A stretch of 64,000 bases of DNA from Chytridium lagenaria (Eukaryota > Chytridiomycota > Chytridiomycetes > Chytridiales > Chytridiaceae). The stretch lies in NCBI GenBank assembly GCA_025449115.1, contig JAHLKC010000046.1, forward strand, positions 124,001 to 188,000. Reading direction: 5' to 3'. The notes beneath the pieces are model-generated. The model ran no database searches. It saw only the letters and a list, made by a program, of their open reading frames with translations, and was not told where the DNA came from. Position numbers and translations under genes: made by a program. Below are positions 58,358-64,000 of this stretch, one piece after another; position 1 is the stretch's first letter; each line of letters starts with the position of its first letter.

Positions 58358-59100
58358 CGAGATGGGAAATTTAAGATGAAATCTTCAAGAACCAAGTGCA
58401 TTTTAATTTATAAGTTTACTTCTGGAAGAGCTGGCTGAGGCGGTGTTCAAGCACCATGAACCAGGTTTGCGTCTATATTGGGGTATTATGAGTCCTTTTT
58501 TTTACGTCGCTTTTCATGTTGTATATATCGTATATATCTCGATTTGTGTACACAATAATAGCAAATATTTATTCCACTATCACGTATTCTGAAAGGCATA
58601 TTCACTCATAATTGTTGACAGTAAATAAATCTAGTAATCAACAAAGGAAACACACTTGTTGAATTTAAGACTTTTCTTCAAAGCGACAATAAAACTCTGG
58701 CTTATGAAAATAATGTACTTGAGGGACTTGTCTTGCTGTTCCGACAAGATCTATCACTACCATACTCAAAAATTAAACTTGGAAACACGCTTTTTGGTTC
58801 TTTCGCTATCTTTATACAAAATACACTCTCAAGCTTACTTTACAAAACCACGCATTTCACAATAACCACAAAAACAACAACAAAAAATTGCAGTAATAAT
58901 AAATATACAACTATAAACCAGTCGCAATAAAAAATTATAAAGGCATAAAGAAAAGGTTTAACGACCAGCGCAAAACCAAACTTATCCTTCACATACACAG
59001 CATACCTAAACCTTACCACCAAAACTATCTGTCTCATTTAACCAAGCACTTCATCCTCACATCACTGCCTGCAGCAATCATCATAAAAAAAAATTCACAT

Positions 59101-62100
59101 CTAACCACCCCCATCATCGCCTCCCTTAGAAGGCTCCTTCTTTCCATCATCCCCAGCCTCGCCACTCTCACTCTCATCCCCATCTCCGTCTTCTCCTTCT
59201 CCTTCTCGCACTCCCATTCTCCTTCACAGACCCATTAGACTCAAGAACCCTCCTAACCTTATTCGGTTCTAACGAAAAAAAGTCAGCAAAACATCTCTAT
59301 ATATAAATGAAGATATAACGAAATTCAACTGACCAGTAGAGTTCTCATCATTCACAGCCTCACGCTGTCGCTTGCGACTCGCAAGAACTGGGATCATCGA
59401 GCCCGATTGCTGGTTCCAAATCGTTGGCGGCAGGACAGGTTGCTCTTGCACCGTTCGGATCTCATTCTCTGCAATGCGTGACTTTTTTGTAGGTCGCGGC
59501 AAGCCACTAGGAGCTGGATCTGTATAATTCATAATTGTAAGCAAATGTATTGAATATGCTGAGTATGCAAAGTTAAGACGTTAAAGAGGCCAACGAAAAA
59601 CACACCTGGTACGCGGCGTCTCTTCAAAGTGGGATTCGCAGAGTTAGAAGTCGATGAAGTTCCCACCGACAAATCATTCGTGCCTGCCTGTGTTGCGTCA
59701 AGAGGCTGACGTTGCGTTGGAACATCTGTAATTACAAAAAAAAAAAAAAAAGGTCAGTATTGGTTAAAAAATCAAGAGATTAACCACTTACCTCCTGCCG
59801 CAATTTGGGAAGAAGAAACCGCGCTAGGACCAACAGGTTGATGGCGCTGCTGAAGACTCCCGCTAGAGGTCGAAATACCCTGCGTCTGAACTCGCCGGTT
59901 GGTTTGCGCAACATTCTGAGCAATCGCATTGTCACGAACTCCACCATTACCAACATTCAAGCCTGATTTTGTCAATAGATGAAGGCAGCCAGTCCAAATA
60001 ATTAACAAGCAGGTTGATAAGGGGAATTTAAATTTGCTTAAAGTTACCTGCAAATGGAGCACGAGCGCTTGCCTGGGAGGAGTTGGATCCAATCTGTCTT
60101 GTGGAAACAGTGGTTCTCACACCGACGCTAGCTTGAATAGTGGGACGCTGCACTGGCTGTGCGGAATTAGTCGATTGACCACCAGCACCTTGACGAGAAA
60201 TTTGGCGAGGCTGTGCAGAAGCGATCTGATGATATCCGTTACTTCTGCCAGCACCAGTGCGACGAGAGAGTTGTTGTTGAGTTGGAACGGCAGAATTGCG
60301 GCTCGTTTGACCTTGGAGTTGGCCATCAACACCAATAATACCACCTCGGTCGATATTGAGAACTTATGAGGCAAAATTAGTAAGACAGACATAATATGCA
60401 ATGTAAGACAAAGAGGCTACATATGAGCATTTAAAGGCAATTACCAGCGAATGGCACGCGAGTGCTGGGCTATTGCCTACAGTAGACGAGGCTTGATTAA
60501 TAGAACCAGCTGTACGTGCAAGAGCGCCGCCCTGAGCCTGAGGTCGTTGTTGCAAAGCGTTATGACGCTGGGTGTTGCTTCCGTTGCTGTTGTCACGGAC
60601 AACATTCCCAACGTTAAGTTCTGATAAAATAAAAAATGAAAGGAACGAAATCAGGTAAGCAGAGTGCATCGGCTGATATAAGAACGTAAAGAGAAGAGAT
60701 AAATTACCAGAAAATGCTGTCCGCGCTTTTTGCGAAAGGCTTCCAGCTGACGCGTTCTGGCGAAATTGAGTTGCAGAACTATCACCAGTTGTTGCGGTAC
60801 GACTCGTTCCACCGACGAACCTGAGACGGTGCGGCGTCACGAGAGAGACGATGAGCTTGATGTTGATGGCGCTGAGCCCAGTGCTGGCGGCAACGAACCT
60901 GAAGACGAGCCAGTCACTAACAAGGAAATATAGATGGAATATAATATTAACAAAAACAAACCTAATTGGGAACTTGGGCTTGGCTGGCTTCCGCCGTCTC
61001 CATCGACCCTCAGGAGTGGCCAGTTCTGAACATCCCCAAGTGAGAGACGTTCTCCGCGTTCCCGGTTGACAAGGTTCTCTGCAAGTCGGCTGCCTCTCTG
61101 TCGGCTCTCAATTGCTGTTGTAGCTGCAACTGCCGCGAGTACTCGTTCCGTCGTCGCAAAACTTCCCCACCCTGAGCCCGAGGTCGTTGTTGCAAAGCGC
61201 TAGGACGCTGGGTGTTGCTTCCGCTGCTGTTGTCACGAACAACATTCCTAACCTTAAGTTCTGATAACAATAAAAAAATGAAAGGAACGAAATCATGTAA
61301 GCAGAGTGCATCGGCTGATATAAGAACGTAAAGAGAAGAGATAATTTACCAGAAATGCTGTCCGCGCTTTTTGCGAAAGGCTTCCAGCTGACGCTTTCTG
61401 GCGAAATTGAGTTGCAGAACTTTCACCAGTTGCTGAGGTACGACTCGTTCCACTGCGACGAACCTGAGACGGTGCGGCAATCACGAGAGAGGAGGATGAG
61501 CTTGATGCTGATGGCGCTGAGCCTAGTGCCGGCGGCAAAGAACCTGCAGACGAGCCAGTCACTAACAAGGAAATATAGATGGGAATATAATATTAAACAA
61601 AAACAAACCTAGTTGGGAACCTTGGGTGCTTGGCTGGCTTCCGCAGTCTCCATCGACCCTCAGGAGTGGCCAGTTCTGAACATCCCCAAGTGGAGGGACG
61701 TTCTCCGCGTTCCCGGTTGACAAGGTTCTCTGCAAGGCGTCGGCTGCCTCTCTGTCGGCTCTCAATTGCTGTTGTAACTGCAACTGCCGCGAGTACTCGT
61801 TCTGGCGTCGAAAAACTTCCTGTCTTTGGAGAGAGTCGGCCATGATCTCTTCCGCCAAAGCTCGTGCACGTGTGGCTCTCAACTCTTTCTCCTTTTCATT
61901 CGCAAGGAACGCCTTCATTCGTTGTCCAGTTGCGTCTCCCCTTTCAACTCTTTCTGTTTCTCGAGCTCCTTAGCACTAAATGTGTCCTTGACAGTCTGAA
62001 GCACCTTCTGCTCAAGCTCAAGTGTTACCCCGCTCTCCTTCTCAAGTTCCCTCCCCATCAACAAATCTCCGCCTTTCATTTTCTATTGCCCTCACTCGGG

Positions 62101-63779
62101 CTTCCGCTGCTGCTCGCACCACAGCAGCTTCTCGGTTTGAAGCCAACCTTTTCCTTTTCTCTTCTTCATCAATCTTGACCAACCTTTCATCCCTCTCTCT
62201 CTTTAATCGCTCCTGTTCCTTCTCCCACGCAACCCACTCCGCGATCCTGGCCGTCTCTTCCCTTCAAATCGTAATTTCCTTTCTTGACTCTCGCGAGTTT
62301 CGGCCAGTCTAGTGACCTCTAAGTGTGGAGTATTTGTAAAGCCTTTTGCTCGCCTTTCAGTTCCATCATCTCGCTTCATCAACTCTGAGTCTTCCTTGTT
62401 TCTCTCAATATCTCCTCAAAACCGCCAAACTTCCCATTAACTTCGGTCCTTCCTCGCTCAAGCAACGCCAGAAACTCTGCATCCTTCCTTCTTCTTTCTT
62501 CTTTAATTGCATCCATCTTCAAGCGATACTCTTCCTCGCCCTTTCTTCGCCTCTCCTTTAACCTGTCATCCGACGTCGCATGTGTTTCGACTTCAAGAGT
62601 TCTCAAAGCGTTTGAAAACCTTTTGACATCATTTCGATTGTGTAAAATACCTTCCTCATGGCACTCCTTCTCATTTTGAAAAGAAACACAAGAAATCTCA
62701 CCGCCAATTTGCCTCGTTCCATCCATTTCGAAACCCCTGTTCGCGTCTATCATACCGCATTCGTTCCCGTCATTTACTAAGGCTTCCATAAAGATATCTC
62801 CCATCTCATTCCGTGCAGAAGACAAGTCTACATCACCTTTCAAATGCATTCGTACGTTCAATCCATTACCGCCACGTTCCATCTCAGAAGTCATATCAAG
62901 CTCCCGAGAAACTTCTGGCATTCAAAATGTTGTCAAAGTCCCCAAAAACAACGTCCTTGCCGTCCATATCATAACCAGAGTGTAAAGTAGGACAGGTACT
63001 CTTAACGTCACGAGAATCGGGTTGGCGGATGGCCAGGGAACTCATATCAGCCTCTCGACTGTGGCCTGGGTCAGCCTGGTTCTGTCTAGTCGTTGCCATG
63101 AAATAGTCCGAACTCCTTGACTCAGTGTTATTCCACATAGCCATGTAAGTGTCGTCATCGGTGTTCCGTTGTTGATGCTGAAGGCTGCCATAAGGTTGAT
63201 CTGAGTGATGGGAGAAGTTTCCCGGGGTTCATCAACACCGTTGCTCTCGTTCTCTGTAAAACACACAGATATCAGTGATGTTTCGGACATGAAGAAAGAC
63301 CAAAGAACAACTGAATCCTGAAGACCTCACCTTGGCGGCGAAGTGCAAACCGCTCAGATACAAGTAAACCAGTGGTCGCATTGATTGTGTAAGCAGAATC
63401 TCCTTGGTCAGTAAAGAGTCCTGAAAACTTTGCGCCACGACGTTCAAGCCTTCCTGAAACTACACCATTGCAACGGAGAGATGTGAGCTAGACGGAGAAG
63501 ACGAGGAGGGCCATTGCCGAGTACTTACCCTGGAAGTGGACTGGATGCTGGTGGAGTCATCATTTGGAATAGTTCGAAGTTGCAACACAAGATGGTTGGG
63601 ATCGCTCATATCCATCTCACCCCTGTACTCCTCCGAATGGCCGTACCGATCTCATGTGAAAGGGAATGCTGGATGTAGTCGTCGTCTGCGCTTGTTCTGT
63701 GTCTGATCATTTGGTGTAGCCCCAGAGTGCTTTGGTCTGGTGGTCTCCTCGGAGACCGTTCTTCGTCTCTCGGCTTCAT
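59101..63779 (-). CDS. Large disordered/coiled-coil protein, unknown, copy B (broken frames)
   Basis: This is the same gene as copy A, read on the minus strand from MKPRDEERSPRRPPDQST at 63779 to the stop at 59101-59103. Compared with copy A it has extra frame breaks. An inserted A near 62920 turns NILMPEVSRE into NILNARSF. A missing A near 61920 breaks the coiled-coil exon (GACAACGAATGAAGG against GACAACGAAATGAAGG). Further small indels lie near 62400, 60830 and 59200. The first big exon, open over 362 codons in copy A, is split into three. Either copy B is a pseudogene or the sequence carries errors here. Confidence 0.6.
61137..61800 (-). repeat. Tandem exon unit in arm B
   Basis: GAGTACTCGT (reverse complement of the unit start) occurs at 61791 and at 61137, a period of 654 bases. 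This matches the 656-base tandem unit of arm A, so the tandem duplication predates formation of the inverted repeat. Confidence 0.85.
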
Positions 63780-64000
63780 GCTGAGTGAAAATGAGCAAAG
63801 AAGAATGGAGAAAAGAAAAAGGTAATTCATTCACTCTAATTGAGGGGCATGGCTGTCAGACGACTCTGTCTTGAGCGGTGGTTCAAAACATCTCGACAAA
63901 AACATTTTGAATTTGGCAAAATGCCTCTTACTGCCCCACCACCAAGCATCTGGGACCAGACTTTAGGGATGTCGGCAGTGAGATATTCTTCAAGAGAAAG

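Larger units (their letters stand above)
58603..64000 (-). repeat. Large inverted repeat, arm B (runs to window end)
   Basis: This is the reverse complement of 45368-50785. The inner edge is at CACTCATAATTGTTGACAGT (58603). Length is 5398 bases against 5418 for arm A, consistent with many small indels. It carries the same gene, the same 654-656 base tandem unit and the same flanks. Confidence 0.93.

Noticed and set aside
45368..64000. Simple hairpin read artefact (missed adapter) as the cause of the inverted repeat
   Set aside because: Such artefacts are symmetric around a point with no unique centre. Here 7.8 kb of unique sequence separates the arms. A haplotype misjoin remains possible and is listed in the findings.
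1..64000. tRNA, rRNA, CRISPR arrays, bacterial operators or riboswitches
   Set aside because: No cloverleaf with a TTC-type loop, no rRNA-like stretch and no regularly spaced direct repeats were noticed by eye; the gene structure is eukaryotic. A covariance-model scan would be needed to exclude small RNAs.

Overview
The window looks like nuclear DNA of a filamentous, early-diverging fungus, most likely a chytrid. Genes are dense, sit on both strands and carry many short introns with GT..AG ends. Housekeeping genes are clearly eukaryotic: USO1/p115, RRP5, a type II HSP40, TMA7, URI1/Bud27, CMC2, CSN6, a p58/p45-type nucleoporin and MAU2. Fungal traits are a Spa2-type polarity protein, a WSC-like domain, a dysferlin-domain protein and a DUF3712-like membrane protein. 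A transmembrane dCache-like sensor fits a zoosporic lineage. The species cannot be named from the sequence alone.

Layout. 1-3565 (-): secreted WSC/S41-protease-like protein with a Lys/Asp/His-rich repeat tail, running off the left edge. 3566-5253: AT-rich intergenic DNA. 5254-8599 (+): USO1. 9003-11265 (-): Spa2-like. 11573-18375 (-): RRP5. 18522-19840 (+): HSP40. 19895-20532 (-): TMA7. 20826-21449 (+): small coiled-coil protein. 23099-27362 (-): very tight run URI1, CMC2, CSN6, divergent from a nucleoporin at 27413-29002 (+). 29148-30977 (+): IQ-motif protein. 31126-32541 (-): weak, fragmentary genes. 32870-33883 (-): dysferlin-domain protein, back to back with an Fe-type superoxide dismutase. 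34861-36201 (-): pirin. 36675-37607 (+): second Fe-type SOD. 37809-40085 (-): MAU2-like. 40476-41949 (+): DUF3712-like. 42619-45073 (+): dCache sensor. 45368-64000: a large inverted repeat with arms of at least 5.4 kb, each holding a copy of one disordered/coiled-coil gene. Its 7.8 kb unique spacer holds a kelch-type membrane protein and an unknown gene with W-G-[DE]-L-x-F-D-C repeats.

Functional themes. The SOD-pirin-SOD stretch is a small iron/redox neighbourhood. CSN6, CMC2 and URI1 lie head to tail with gaps of 66 and 26 bases, like an operon, and CSN6 shares a 50-base start-to-start gap with the nucleoporin. The inverted repeat is the most unusual structure: if real, it could allow inversion of the kelch-gene segment.

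Caution: in many conserved genes the recognisable protein jumps between reading frames inside an exon, often at short homopolymers. That suggests residual single-base indels in the sequence, so exon models and small gene breaks are provisional. Multi-exon genes are given as total spans; exon ends are given only where I could place them.
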